DNA from: Flavivirga sp. 57AJ16
Lineage (GTDB): Bacteria; Bacteroidota; Bacteroidia; Flavobacteriales; Flavobacteriaceae
Assembly: GCF_028736925.1 (NCBI RefSeq)
Contig: NZ_JAQZAT010000009.1
Location: 1-64,000, forward strand
Reading direction: 5' to 3'
DNA: 64,000 nt
The position numbers and the translations under genes are program-made. Positions 17,689 through 26,862 of the stretch are shown in pieces. The notes beneath the pieces were generated by a model that searched no databases, was not told the origin of the DNA, and saw only the letters and a program-made list of their open reading frames with translations. Numbering within the stretch: position 1 is the first letter of the stretch; each line of letters starts with the position of its first letter.

Positions 17689-19734
17689 TCAATACTCAAT
17701 AACAAAAGCACCCTTTTTACTGGTTTGATGAAAAGGAAGTGCTCTTTTTTTACAAATAGCCTCCCATTTTTCCATATAAGATCTGTAATTGCTTCCATCT
17801 GCAATAATATATTTTGGTTTTATCGAATCGATCAACCTGTTCAAATTTATCTTAGGTGATTGCCTTAGCAGTACATAATCCGGTTTAAAAGATTTAATAT
17901 TGTAAATACCCAGACTATCAATAATTAAAAGTTTTGACTTGTTAAGAAGGTAAATAGGCCGTAGCGAGTCTTTTTCAATAACATCGATATGATTGCCAAC
18001 TGCGTAATCCCTTATGATATTGTTTTTCACTTTCGATAAAGTATCAAGATCCAGATCCTGAGCTACTATCATTTTGTTATGTATCATGTTTCCAATAAGG
18101 CTATGTCTGCTTTTGTGAAAAATAATAAAGGCATTTGTAGAGGCATTATAATTGGTGTAAATAACAATACCTTGAAAAATCATAATCGTCATCAATAAAT
18201 ATTTCAAACTCGAATAATGCCTTTTCTTAAAAAATCTTAATAAACAGATAATAACGAGGTAAAAAGCCAAAACATACCAAAAACTAAAGGCAATATCTTT
18301 TATTAAAAATAATTCTTGTCTTGACACCCAAGCAATAAAATCATTCATTAAGGTAATAATATGTCCATAAATATTGGCTATAAACTGGGGAAGTAAATTT
18401 AAAATGGCCAAAAGAATGATGAGTATTCCGAGACCTAAAATAAGCCCCAAAAAAGGAATGATTACTAAATTAGATATAAAAAACAAGCTTGGAAATTGAT
18501 GAAAATAATAAAGACTTATTGGGATGATTCCCAATTGAGCAGAAAGTGTAACAGTAAAGGTATGCCAATAAAAATCAATAATTTTAGATTTTGGTTTCCA
18601 TTGTTTATATATAACAGGATCGACAATAACAATGGCAAAAACAGCCAAATAACTTAATTGAAAACCAACATCAAATAAAAACATAGGTTTAAAAAGCAAT
18701 ATTATAAATAGCGATATCGCTAAAGTGTTATATATATTAGTGGGCCTTTTAAGGTTCATAGCAATGGTGAGGATGCTAAACATGGTAACGGCTCTGGTAA
18801 CAGATGCCGATAATCCGGCAATAAGCGCAAAACACCATAAAATAAGTACTAGAAGAAACGTTTTTATAAGTTTTCCATGTTTAAAGTTTTCAATAGGCCT
18901 AAGTACGAAGCTTAATATGATTAACAGCATCCCTACATGTAAGCCAGATATAGCCAAAATGTGTATAGCCCCTGCATTGGTATAATTAGAGTAAATGGCT
19001 TTACTAATGTTTTGCCGTTGCCCTAATAATAAAGCATTAATGATAGCGAGTTCGTCTGGTCTAAAATGATGGGATTTTAATTTTAAGTTGATATATTCAC
19101 GAATATTACTTGCTAACCCGAACAGGGAATGTGTCTTTGAGCTTACTTTTAAAAGTGATTGATTGGAAACAAATAATTGTTGGTAAATATATTTTTTCTC
19201 AAGATAGGTTCTGTAATTAAATTGATGGGGATTTAAAGGTTGGTTTAAATTTTGGAATACTGTTTTACTTATAAACAGGTCATCAACTTTTAACGCCATT
19301 TGCGTGGAATCTTTTTGAACATTTAAAAGGGATTTTCCTTTTACCTTGCTTTTATCGATCTCTAAAATCTCTATAATGTATTTATCATGGAAATTTCCAG
19401 ATTTTAAAACCTCCCGAATCCTAAAGGTTATAGTTTTTAAAGAATCATTTTCTATTGAAGCTTGATTTGTATAATGATTGGAATGATTTTTTTCGTTATG
19501 AAGGTTTATTGTCAATATACCAATACAAATCATCATTAAAAAAGAAGACAAGCCAAACCAGTTGGTTTTAATGAACTGTTTTTTTGCAATGAAATAAAAT
19601 ACTAATAAGGCAACAAAGAGGAAAGCTGTTAAGTATAAAGATATATACAAAGGTATATTAAACAGATAACCAATAACAATACCTACAATAAAGCAGATCG
19701 TTAATTTGATAATAGTAAAATTCAACAATGGCAT
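17689..19734 (-). CDS. ComEC/Rec2-family competence protein
   Basis: 681 residues. An N-terminal membrane segment and DUF4131-like soluble part (about 60-210) are followed by the competence domain of many helices (about 230-510; INALLLGQRQNIS, HILAISGLHVGMLL). It would form the inner membrane channel for incoming single-stranded DNA. The C-terminal 150 residues resemble the beta-lactamase-like part of ComEC, but I see no HxHxDH metal motif there, so this part is probably not a nuclease. It ends in the gap shared with the thioredoxin-fold genes. Confidence 0.88.
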   Translation of the reverse strand: MPLLNFTIIKLTICFIVGIVIGYLFNIPLYISLYLTAFLFVALLVFYFIAKKQFIKTNWFGLSSFLMMICIGILTINLHNEKNHSNHYTNQASIENDSLKTITFRIREVLKSGNFHDKYIIEILEIDKSKVKGKSLLNVQKDSTQMALKVDDLFISKTVFQNLNQPLNPHQFNYRTYLEKKYIYQQLFVSNQSLLKVSSKTHSLFGLASNIREYINLKLKSHHFRPDELAIINALLLGQRQNISKAIYSNYTNAGAIHILAISGLHVGMLLIILSFVLRPIENFKHGKLIKTFLLVLILWCFALIAGLSASVTRAVTMFSILTIAMNLKRPTNIYNTLAISLFIILLFKPMFLFDVGFQLSYLAVFAIVIVDPVIYKQWKPKSKIIDFYWHTFTVTLSAQLGIIPISLYYFHQFPSLFFISNLVIIPFLGLILGLGILIILLAILNLLPQFIANIYGHIITLMNDFIAWVSRQELFLIKDIAFSFWYVLAFYLVIICLLRFFKKRHYSSLKYLLMTIMIFQGIVIYTNYNASTNAFIIFHKSRHSLIGNMIHNKMIVAQDLDLDTLSKVKNNIIRDYAVGNHIDVIEKDSLRPIYLLNKSKLLIIDSLGIYNIKSFKPDYVLLRQSPKINLNRLIDSIKPKYIIADGSNYRSYMEKWEAICKKRALPFHQTSKKGAFVIEY

Positions 19735-19757
19735 CTGCTTGCAATATACGAAATATC

Positions 19758-20291
19758 TTACAGAAACCTACGAGTTTCGACAAAAGCGGATTTCCAATAG
19801 TTTTCAGAAAGTTTAGAAACAATAACCCCTTTTCTGGTTGTTGCATGTATAAAAGCAATATCTCCTGCTTTGGATTTTACAATCAAACCAACATGATTAA
19901 TATCATGTCTCCTACTTTTACTGGTCTTAAAGAAAAGCAAATCACCTTCCCGTGCTTTTTTTAATGGAATTTTATCACCTTTTTTAGCCATGTCCCTAGA
20001 TATTCTGGGTAATATGATACCATGAGCTCTAAAAGACTCAAAAACCAACCCAGAACAATCCATTCCTGATTTTGTGGTACCTCCCCATTTGTAGCGCACC
20101 CCTTTAAATTGTTTAGAGTAGTCAACTATCCTATCAGCCTTAGTTTTATAAGAAGCAGTTTCTTTTTTGTTTTTTTTGATGACGTAGGATGATACAGAGG
20201 CGTCTTTTTTGCTTTTAGCTCTTTTTGAAGATTTGCAGCTAGTAAAGCTTACAATTACAATTATTAAAAGAATAATGATTGTTCTTTTCAT
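19758..20291 (-). CDS. NlpC/P60 (C40) cell-wall peptidase lipoprotein
   Basis: 177 residues. The signal ends in a lipobox SFTSC with Cys19, followed by a Lys/Ser-rich linker and the NlpC/P60 domain (about 50-177). The catalytic Cys79 is in GMDCSGLVF, His133 in INHVGLIV, and a third polar residue is His149 in FIHAT. It should hydrolyse peptide stems of peptidoglycan from the outer or inner membrane. It is 23 bases upstream of comEC in the same direction. Confidence 0.92.
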   Translation of the reverse strand: MKRTIIILLIIVIVSFTSCKSSKRAKSKKDASVSSYVIKKNKKETASYKTKADRIVDYSKQFKGVRYKWGGTTKSGMDCSGLVFESFRAHGIILPRISRDMAKKGDKIPLKKAREGDLLFFKTSKSRRHDINHVGLIVKSKAGDIAFIHATTRKGVIVSKLSENYWKSAFVETRRFL

Positions 20292-20376
20292 GTATTTTAA
20301 AGTAGGTTTGGGTTACTAATTGTAAATTTATAATAAAATGAGATACTTTGTATGTATTTTGATTGGTTAGTTATAG

Positions 20377-20690
20377 TTCAGTGTTCAGTATTCAGTCCTC
20401 AGTCCTCAGTCCTCAGTGTTCAGTGCTCGGTGTTTAGTTTCGGTTTCAACTTCAATTTCAATTTCGATTTCAGTCTTCAGTCTTCGGTCTTCAGTCTTCC
20501 ATCTCCTGTCTTCAATCTCCAATCTCCAATCTCCAATCTTCAATCTTCAATCTCCAATCTCCAATCCCCAATCTCCAATCCCCAATCTCCAATCTCCAAT
20601 CTCCAATCTTCAATCTCCAATCTCCAATCTTCAATCTCCAATCTCCAATCCCCAATCCCCAATCTCCAATCCCCAATCTTCAATCTCCCA
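20377..20690. repeat. Seven-base tandem repeat array after lpxB
   Basis: About 314 bases built mostly of 7-mers: TTCAGTG/CTCAGTC units first (20377-20430), then a short 6-base TTTCAA stretch (about 20443-20468), then TCTTCAG and finally TCTCCAA/TCCCCAA/TCTTCAA units up to 20690. The first units are the reverse complement of the GAACACT array at 47540. The array begins two bases beyond the lpxB stop. Apparent ORFs through it only reflect the repeat. Confidence 0.92.
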
Positions 20691-20692
20691 CC

Positions 20693-21805
20693 TTACCCCT
20701 TTATGCTGTTATAAATCAACTCAGCAGTTTTTTTACTAGCTCCCTTACCGCCTAAAGTGCGTTCCAACTCATAATACGCTAAAAATAAATTGTGGCGTAC
20801 ATCTGGATTTAAAATTTTGTCTAACTCTTGTTTAAGCCTTTTTTTATTGAAATCATTTTGAATAAGCTCTGTGACCACTTCTTTGTCCATGACTAAATTA
20901 ACTAACGATATAAATTTTAAAGTGATGATTCTTTTTGCAATTTGATAAGAAAGCTCACTTCCTTTATAACAAACCACTTGAGGTACTTTAAACAAGGCGG
21001 TTTCTAAAGTGGCCGTTCCAGATGTAACCAACGCCGCAGTTGAAACACTTAATAAATCGTACGTTTTATTGGAAATGAATTTAATATCGTAAGATTTTAT
21101 AAAAGTTTCATAAAAACTATAATCTTGACTGGGCGCACCGGCAATTACAAACTGATAATCAGGATAATCATCGACCATACTTAGCATAACCGAAAGCATT
21201 TTTGTTATTTCCTGTTTTCTACTACCTGGCAATAATGCAATAATTGGCCTGTCTCCCAAGCCGTAGGTTTCTCTAAACTTAAATTCGTTAACCTGTTTAC
21301 GATTTATAATAGCATCGATTAATGGGTGACCAACAAACGTAACATCGTATCCATACTTTTTGTAAAAGGGTTTTACAAAGGGGAGAATAACATACATGGC
21401 ATCAATATCACGTTTAATAGCCTTTACCCTACCGGCCCTGGATGCCCAAACTTGAGGGGAAATATAATAATTAGTTCTAAAACCCTGTTGTTTTGCCCAT
21501 TTGGCTATACGTAGATTAAAACCTGAGTTATCAATAAAAACAACAACATCTGGAAGGAAAGCTTTAATGTCGTTTTTGCAAAATGAAATGAGTTTGAAAA
21601 TTTTAGATAAGTTCATGATAACTTCAGAGAACCCCATAAATGCGCGTTCTTTGTAGTGTTTTACTAAAGTTCCGCCAGCAGCTTGCATAAGGTCGCCGCC
21701 CCAAAACCTGATGTCAGCATTAGCATCTTCTTCTAATAATGCTTTTATTAGGTTGGAACCATGTAAATCACCCGAAGCTTCCCCTGCTAAAATGTAATAT
21801 TTCAT
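20693..21805 (-). CDS. lpxB: Lipid-A-disaccharide synthase
   Basis: 370 residues of a GT-B glycosyltransferase that joins two acylated glucosamine units in lipid A synthesis at the inner membrane. N-terminal AGEASGDLHGSNLI (about 7-20) is the family signature; FVGHPLID and LLPGSRKQEI follow, and the donor-site region is TSGTATLETAL. The length is normal. It is preceded by surE and a small membrane protein in the same direction. The stop lies directly at the edge of the 7-base repeat array. Confidence 0.95.
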   Translation of the reverse strand: MKYYILAGEASGDLHGSNLIKALLEEDANADIRFWGGDLMQAAGGTLVKHYKERAFMGFSEVIMNLSKIFKLISFCKNDIKAFLPDVVVFIDNSGFNLRIAKWAKQQGFRTNYYISPQVWASRAGRVKAIKRDIDAMYVILPFVKPFYKKYGYDVTFVGHPLIDAIINRKQVNEFKFRETYGLGDRPIIALLPGSRKQEITKMLSVMLSMVDDYPDYQFVIAGAPSQDYSFYETFIKSYDIKFISNKTYDLLSVSTAALVTSGTATLETALFKVPQVVCYKGSELSYQIAKRIITLKFISLVNLVMDKEVVTELIQNDFNKKRLKQELDKILNPDVRHNLFLAYYELERTLGGKGASKKTAELIYNSIKG

Positions 21806-21813
21806 TTTCTTTA

Positions 21814-22098
21814 TTAAAAAAGCTTAAATATAAACGTGAAAACAGCTATAAAAACAGTAATCAATAAAACGCCTCTGGCTCTATAATCCTGTTTTTTTCT
21901 TATAAAGATAAAGAAAGCTATTAAATTTAAAATAGCGCCTAAGCTTATTAGTTTTCCTAAAAAGCCTTCATTAGCTGCGGCTTTAATAACTGTTACAAAA
22001 TCATCTCCATTTCCTAAAAGAGTTGCCGAAAAAAATAAGCCAATAGCATTAGCTATCAAGCCTACAAATATGCCTATAAAAATATCTTTTTTAATCAT
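21814..22098 (-). CDS. Small conserved membrane protein between surE and lpxB
   Basis: 94 residues with three hydrophobic helices (about 7-27, 48-66 and 75-93). It overlaps the surE 3' end by eight bases and ends eight bases before the lpxB start, so it is part of the surE-lpxB operon. No function is known to me; its place suggests an envelope role. Confidence 0.75.
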   Translation of the reverse strand: MIKKDIFIGIFVGLIANAIGLFFSATLLGNGDDFVTVIKAAANEGFLGKLISLGAILNLIAFFIFIRKKQDYRARGVLLITVFIAVFTFIFKLF

Positions 22099-22867
22099 TT
22101 AGATTCCATGTATTTAAATCTTTAATGTATGTATGTGCTGTTAAATCAAACTGAATAGGTACTACAGAAACGTAACCTTGTTCTAAAGCCCACTCATCGG
22201 TATCCTCACCACCATCTAAATTAACAAATTTACCCGAAAGCCAATAGTAGTCTTTTCCTTGTGGGTTTTTACGCTTGTCAAATTCTTCAATCCAATTTGC
22301 TTTAGCCTGTCTACAAATTCTAATACCTTTTATGAATTTTTTTAAAATATTAGGAACATTAACATTTAGCACAATACCGTTAGGTAAGCTATTTTTTAAA
22401 ACCTGTTCGGTAATTGTCTTTACATAACCTTTTGATGCTTCAAAATCGGCATTCCAAGTATCATCGAGCAAAGAAAAACCAACTGCCGGAATGCCTTCGA
22501 TACCAGCTTCAATGGCAGCGCTCATCGTACCAGAATAAATAACATTTATAGACGAATTAGAACCATGATTAATACCAGAAACACAAAGGTCCGGTTTTCG
22601 GTCTAATAATTCTCTAATAGCAAGTTTGACACAATCGGCAGGTGTTCCGGAGCAACTATATTCAATTTGTGGGCCATCGTCTATATACACACGCTCGGCA
22701 TAAAGTGTTGAATTCAAGGTGATAGCGTGTCCCATACTACTTTGAGGACTGTCTGGTGCCACGACAACAACTTCGCCAATGGTATTCATGATAGAAATCA
22801 ATGTTCTAATACCAGGCGCATTAATGCCATCATCGTTTGTAATTAATATAAGAGGTCTTTCTGTCAT
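22091..22867 (-). CDS. surE: 5'/3'-nucleotidase SurE
   Basis: 258 residues. The metal-binding Asp pair lies in LITNDDGINAPG (8-19) and the family motifs SGINHGSN and YSGTMSAAIEA follow near 95-115. It dephosphorylates nucleoside monophosphates in the cytoplasm. It is the first gene of the surE - small membrane protein - lpxB operon, divergent from the tail-specific protease gene. Confidence 0.95.
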   Translation of the reverse strand: MTERPLILITNDDGINAPGIRTLISIMNTIGEVVVVAPDSPQSSMGHAITLNSTLYAERVYIDDGPQIEYSCSGTPADCVKLAIRELLDRKPDLCVSGINHGSNSSINVIYSGTMSAAIEAGIEGIPAVGFSLLDDTWNADFEASKGYVKTITEQVLKNSLPNGIVLNVNVPNILKKFIKGIRICRQAKANWIEEFDKRKNPQGKDYYWLSGKFVNLDGGEDTDEWALEQGYVSVVPIQFDLTAHTYIKDLNTWNLND

Positions 22868-23009
22868 TTGATGCGTTTATGGCATCGCTAAAATACATAA
22901 TTTACCCAGTAAACTGTTAATTTGTTTGGTTTAACAAAAAATTTGCAGTAATTCTACATATTGGCACAGTTTTTTCTTTTATTTTAGTGAAGTAATTAAA
23001 TAATGATAG

Positions 23010-25160
23010 ATGAAAAAAAATATGAAAAGGAATTATAAAATTTTATCGCTTTTATTGTTATTGGCTTTTGGATCATGCAGCTTTACTACAAAAAAATTCA
23101 GTAACCCAGATAAAGATAAATTATTGATTCAAATCATAACATTTGTTTTAGAGCAAGGTCACTTCGACCCTATAGCTATGGATGATGAGTTTTCTGCCGA
23201 ACTGTTTACAGATTATCTTGAAATTCTAGATCCGGTAAAACGTTATTTCTATGAATCTGATTTCAGGGATTTTGAAAAGTATAAATTTTTCCTTGATAAT
23301 CAACTTAAGGCTACAGATGTTACATTTTTTAATGTTGTAAACGAACGCATGCTAAAGCGTATAGAAGAAGCAAAGGCCATTTATAAAGAAGTTTTATCGG
23401 AGCCTTTTGATTATACAATAGATGAAGTATTTGACACAGATTACGATAATAGCGCGTTTGCAAAAAATAAAAGAGAAATGAAGGAGCGCTGGAGGAAACA
23501 ACTAAAATTCTCAACGCTTTCTAATTATGATGATTTGATTACGCAAGAAAAAATGGCAAAAGAAAAAGACCCATCTTATGTCATGAAGACGGAAGCCCAA
23601 ATTGAAAAAGAAGCTCGGGAATCCACTTTGAAATCCATCGATATTTATTTTAATGATAATATTGAAGATCTACAGCGTGAAGATTGGTTTGCTATTTATG
23701 TTAATACCATTGTAGAAGAGTTCGATCCACATACCTATTATTTGGCTCCTAGAGGCAAAGAAGATTTTGATCAACGTATGTCTGGTAAATTAGAAGGTAT
23801 CGGGGCCAGGCTACAAAAAAGAATGGATTATATAAAAATAGTAGGGCTTATTTCTGGAGGCCCAGCTTGGAGAAGTAATGAGCTTGAAGTTGAAGATATT
23901 ATTTTAAAAGTAAAGCAAGAAGATGAAGAGTATCCTGTAAATATTGTAGGGATGCGTATAAATGATGCCATAAAATATATAAAAGGCCCAAAGGGTACCA
24001 AGGTGACGTTAACCGTAAGGAAAGTAGACGGAAGTGTTAAGGATATTGTGATTACAAGAGATGTTGTGGAATTGGTCGAGACTTTTGCAAAATCTTCAGT
24101 AGTAAATAAAGACGGCAAAAAATTTGGAGTGATTAATCTACCTGCTTTTTATGTAGATTTTAAAGATTATAAAAATATAAATGCAGCAAAAGATGTAAAA
24201 AATGAAATCGAGCATTTAAAATCTGAAGGTGTGGAAGGCATCGTTTTGGATTTACGAAACAATGGAGGAGGTTCATTGCCAGCAGTTGTAGATATGGCTG
24301 GTTTATTTATAAAAGAAGGCCCTGTGGTGCAAGTACGGTCTACTGGTGAATCTAAAGAGGTTTTAAAGGATATGGACAAGTCTATTGCTTGGGATGGCCC
24401 TTTAGTTATTTTGGTTAATGAAATATCAGCATCTGCTTCCGAAATTATGGCAGCAGCCATGCAAGATTATAAGCGTGCGATCATTATAGGTAGTAAACAA
24501 ACCTATGGAAAAGGAACCGTTCAAAATGTTATTAATTTAAATAACATGCTAAGGAGTAATACGAGTGGAGATTTGGGAGCCTTAGCTTTAACAACCCAAA
24601 AATATTATAGAATTAATGGAGGTTCGGTACAGCTTGAAGGTGTTAAAAGTGATGTGAAAGTACCTGGACGATTTAGTTTTATAGATGTTGGTGAAAAAGA
24701 TAAAAAGAATCCACTGCCATGGGATGAAATTGATGCCGCAGAATATACGCCCTGGGAATATTATTTTGATTACGATGAAACGGTAAAAAGAAGTGAAGAG
24801 CGTATGGTAAATAATATGCAGTTAAAGCTTATTGAGGAAAATGCTAAATGGGTAAAGACTAAAATTGATGATAGGATTTTTTCATTAAATTATAAAACAT
24901 ATAGAGCACAGTTGGATTTAAATGAGCAAGAAGCTAAAAAATTTGATGCCATAGCTGAGTACCAAACAAATTTAACTTTCCAATCACATAGTTATGAGAA
25001 GTCACTTTTTAAAAAGGACACAACAGACTTAAAAGAAAAGCGTGTACGTTGGCACGAGAGTTTAAGCCAAGATGTTTATATTGAAGAAGCGCTTAATGTG
25101 TTGGAAGATTTAAAAACATCGCATCCTATAAAAAAAGTGGCGTCTACAGTAAGGAAATAA
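23010..25160 (+). CDS. Carboxy-terminal (tail-specific) protease, Prc type
   Basis: 716 residues, S41 family. A lipoprotein-like signal ends in FGSCSF near residue 24. A helical N-terminal domain, a PDZ domain (about 255-345), the S41 protease core and a C-terminal DUF3340-like region follow. The catalytic serine lies in SASASEI near 475 and the lysine in TYGKGTVQ near 501. It should degrade periplasmic proteins from the C-terminus. A second ATG four codons in (23022) is an alternative start. The next gene begins nine bases later. Confidence 0.92.
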   Translation: MKKNMKRNYKILSLLLLLAFGSCSFTTKKFSNPDKDKLLIQIITFVLEQGHFDPIAMDDEFSAELFTDYLEILDPVKRYFYESDFRDFEKYKFFLDNQLKATDVTFFNVVNERMLKRIEEAKAIYKEVLSEPFDYTIDEVFDTDYDNSAFAKNKREMKERWRKQLKFSTLSNYDDLITQEKMAKEKDPSYVMKTEAQIEKEARESTLKSIDIYFNDNIEDLQREDWFAIYVNTIVEEFDPHTYYLAPRGKEDFDQRMSGKLEGIGARLQKRMDYIKIVGLISGGPAWRSNELEVEDIILKVKQEDEEYPVNIVGMRINDAIKYIKGPKGTKVTLTVRKVDGSVKDIVITRDVVELVETFAKSSVVNKDGKKFGVINLPAFYVDFKDYKNINAAKDVKNEIEHLKSEGVEGIVLDLRNNGGGSLPAVVDMAGLFIKEGPVVQVRSTGESKEVLKDMDKSIAWDGPLVILVNEISASASEIMAAAMQDYKRAIIIGSKQTYGKGTVQNVINLNNMLRSNTSGDLGALALTTQKYYRINGGSVQLEGVKSDVKVPGRFSFIDVGEKDKKNPLPWDEIDAAEYTPWEYYFDYDETVKRSEERMVNNMQLKLIEENAKWVKTKIDDRIFSLNYKTYRAQLDLNEQEAKKFDAIAEYQTNLTFQSHSYEKSLFKKDTTDLKEKRVRWHESLSQDVYIEEALNVLEDLKTSHPIKKVASTVRK

Positions 25161-25168
25161 GTTTATTT

Positions 25169-26263
25169 ATGAGTCATAAATCAAGCTCATTAAAACAATT
25201 AGCGCTCCAAAAGTTTAAAAAGAACTTTTGGGGCGTTTTTAGTTTTTGCTTTATTGTATTTGTTGGTTTAATAGCTGTATTTGCTTATGTTTTTGCACCC
25301 GATAATTCGCAGTCTGCTAACCAAATGCATTTGTCAATTCATTCTAAAAAGCCTGGCTTTAAAGTTGATATGTTGACGATTCCATCTCAATTGGAAACCA
25401 GTCAAAGTTGGGTAAATAAGGTTTTCTTTGGAAAGAAAAATACCGATACCGAAATACCTATTTCGAAACATACAATCGAACAAAATTTGTTAATGTACAC
25501 AGAGTATGCGTCCGATGGTTTAGAGGGTGTTGAAAAAACGATTCCATTAAGTGCTTTTCCAGATAGCAAGGTAGGTAATTATATAGAAGAAAAGACCTTT
25601 CTTTTTGGTACGGATAAATACGGAAGAGACCTATTAAGCCGTGTGTTGGTAGGTGCCAGAATATCGTTTTTTATAGGATTTGTGGCCGTTTTCATTTCGC
25701 TGCTCATCGGTGTTTGTATGGGGAGTATGGCAGGCTATTTTGGAGGAAAAACAGATGCTGTTATTATGTGGGTTATTAATGTTACATGGTCTATTCCAAC
25801 TTTATTGCTCGTTATTGCTATTACCTTAGCTTTAGGAAAAGGGTTTTGGCAAGTATTCATAGCGGTGGGACTTACCATGTGGGTCGAGGTGGCCAGGGTG
25901 GTGCGCGGACAAATAATTAGTGCCAAAGAAATGCAATATGTAACGGCTGCAAGGGCTTTGGGGTTTAGCAATCTTAGAATTGTTGCCAAACATATTTTGC
26001 CCAATATTATGGCTCCGGTTATAGTCATTTCGGCAGCTAATTTTGCAGGTGCTATTTTAATAGAAAGCGGACTAAGTTTTTTGGGTATTGGGGCACAGCC
26101 GCCTATGGCAAGTTGGGGAGCCATGATTAAAGATCACTACAATTATATTATACTAGGGAAGCCTTATTTGGCTATTATACCAGGACTTTGTATTATGAGT
26201 TTGGTAATGGCGTTTATGCTTATTGGTAATGCCCTTAGGGATGCTTTGGATGTGAAGGGTTAA
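25169..26263 (+). CDS. OppC/DppC-type ABC transporter permease
   Basis: 364 residues. One N-terminal helix (about 21-42), a periplasmic stretch, then the binding-protein-dependent permease core (about 160-360), including the EAA-like loop ARALGFSNLRIVAKHILPN that contacts the ATPase. Relatives move peptides or nickel. No partner permease, ATPase or binding protein lies next to it; this isolated arrangement appears normal in flavobacteria. It follows the tail-specific protease by nine bases. Confidence 0.88.
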   Translation: MSHKSSSLKQLALQKFKKNFWGVFSFCFIVFVGLIAVFAYVFAPDNSQSANQMHLSIHSKKPGFKVDMLTIPSQLETSQSWVNKVFFGKKNTDTEIPISKHTIEQNLLMYTEYASDGLEGVEKTIPLSAFPDSKVGNYIEEKTFLFGTDKYGRDLLSRVLVGARISFFIGFVAVFISLLIGVCMGSMAGYFGGKTDAVIMWVINVTWSIPTLLLVIAITLALGKGFWQVFIAVGLTMWVEVARVVRGQIISAKEMQYVTAARALGFSNLRIVAKHILPNIMAPVIVISAANFAGAILIESGLSFLGIGAQPPMASWGAMIKDHYNYIILGKPYLAIIPGLCIMSLVMAFMLIGNALRDALDVKG

Positions 26264-26304
26264 TGAGTTTGTTTAACGGTCTTTGTAAATACACACAAAC
26301 CTCT

Positions 26305-26360
26305 CGGAAATCCTGTAGTAGCTATGTTTTATTGCGTTGTTAGCTACTGACTTTATTCCG
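26305..26360. repeat. Nested inverted repeat at one edge of the ImmA/DUF4411 module
   Basis: GTAGCTA (26318-26324) pairs with TAGCTAC (26341-26347) and, further out, CGGAA (26305-26309) with TTCCG (26356-26360). The 12-mer GTTGTTAGCTAC at 26336-26347 recurs inverted at 28089-28100 on the other side of the module. Confidence 0.6.
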
Positions 26361-26862
26361 ATTTACAAGTAAATTTTATATTCAAATCCCTTATAAATTC
26401 AAAATCGTCAATACACTTAACGTTCATATTATCGCAAACGTGAGGAATTTTAATCTTGGTTTGTTTCTTAAAATAGTCTTTCGTTTCCTTTGTTACTACA
26501 ATTGCATTTTCTTTAATTGCGTGAGCGATTACCCAAGGGTCGGCTTTTGAGTGGATACCGTTGCTTGAAACTAAATATTTATGACTTGGATTTGATGCAT
26601 AAATTTCTTTTAAACAGTTTGTTACCTCTCCGTTAATTTTTCTAATCGGAATATCACTGTTTTTTAGCCATTCAAATAGATTGTCTTCACCTTTCTCTAT
26701 TTCTTCATAAACTAATTCGGGAATAAAAATCACGCCTTTTTTACCTAAATTGTTTAAAACCTCCCAATAAGAAGGACAAATTTCTGGTGAGTAATATTTT
26801 TGCCAAGCTTGAATAAGAATATTGGCATCAATACAGTATACTACTTTTTCATCTTCGAACAT
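26353..26862 (-). CDS. DUF4411 family protein, PIN-like putative toxin
   Basis: 169 residues. YCIDANILIQAW (9-20) with Asp12 and KADPWVIAHA near 107-116 give the acidic residues expected of a PIN-type RNase fold, and VVTKE follows. The family is usually found downstream of an XRE-ImmA protein. Here its ATG overlaps the stop of that gene by one base (TAATG), so the pair is co-translated. A role as toxin is inferred from the family and arrangement. Confidence 0.8.
   Translation of the reverse strand: MFEDEKVVYCIDANILIQAWQKYYSPEICPSYWEVLNNLGKKGVIFIPELVYEEIEKGEDNLFEWLKNSDIPIRKINGEVTNCLKEIYASNPSHKYLVSSNGIHSKADPWVIAHAIKENAIVVTKETKDYFKKQTKIKIPHVCDNMNVKCIDDFEFIRDLNIKFTCKSE

Noticed and set aside
20352-20739. 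Two long + strand ORFs rich in Ser, Pro, Leu and Asn
   Set aside because: They run through the seven-base array; a period of seven gives a seven-residue peptide repeat in every frame, so openness means nothing.
25169-26263. Missing partner genes of the ABC permease as sign of a broken operon
   Set aside because: A lone OppC-type gene behind a tail-specific protease appears normal for this group, so it is not evidence of loss here.
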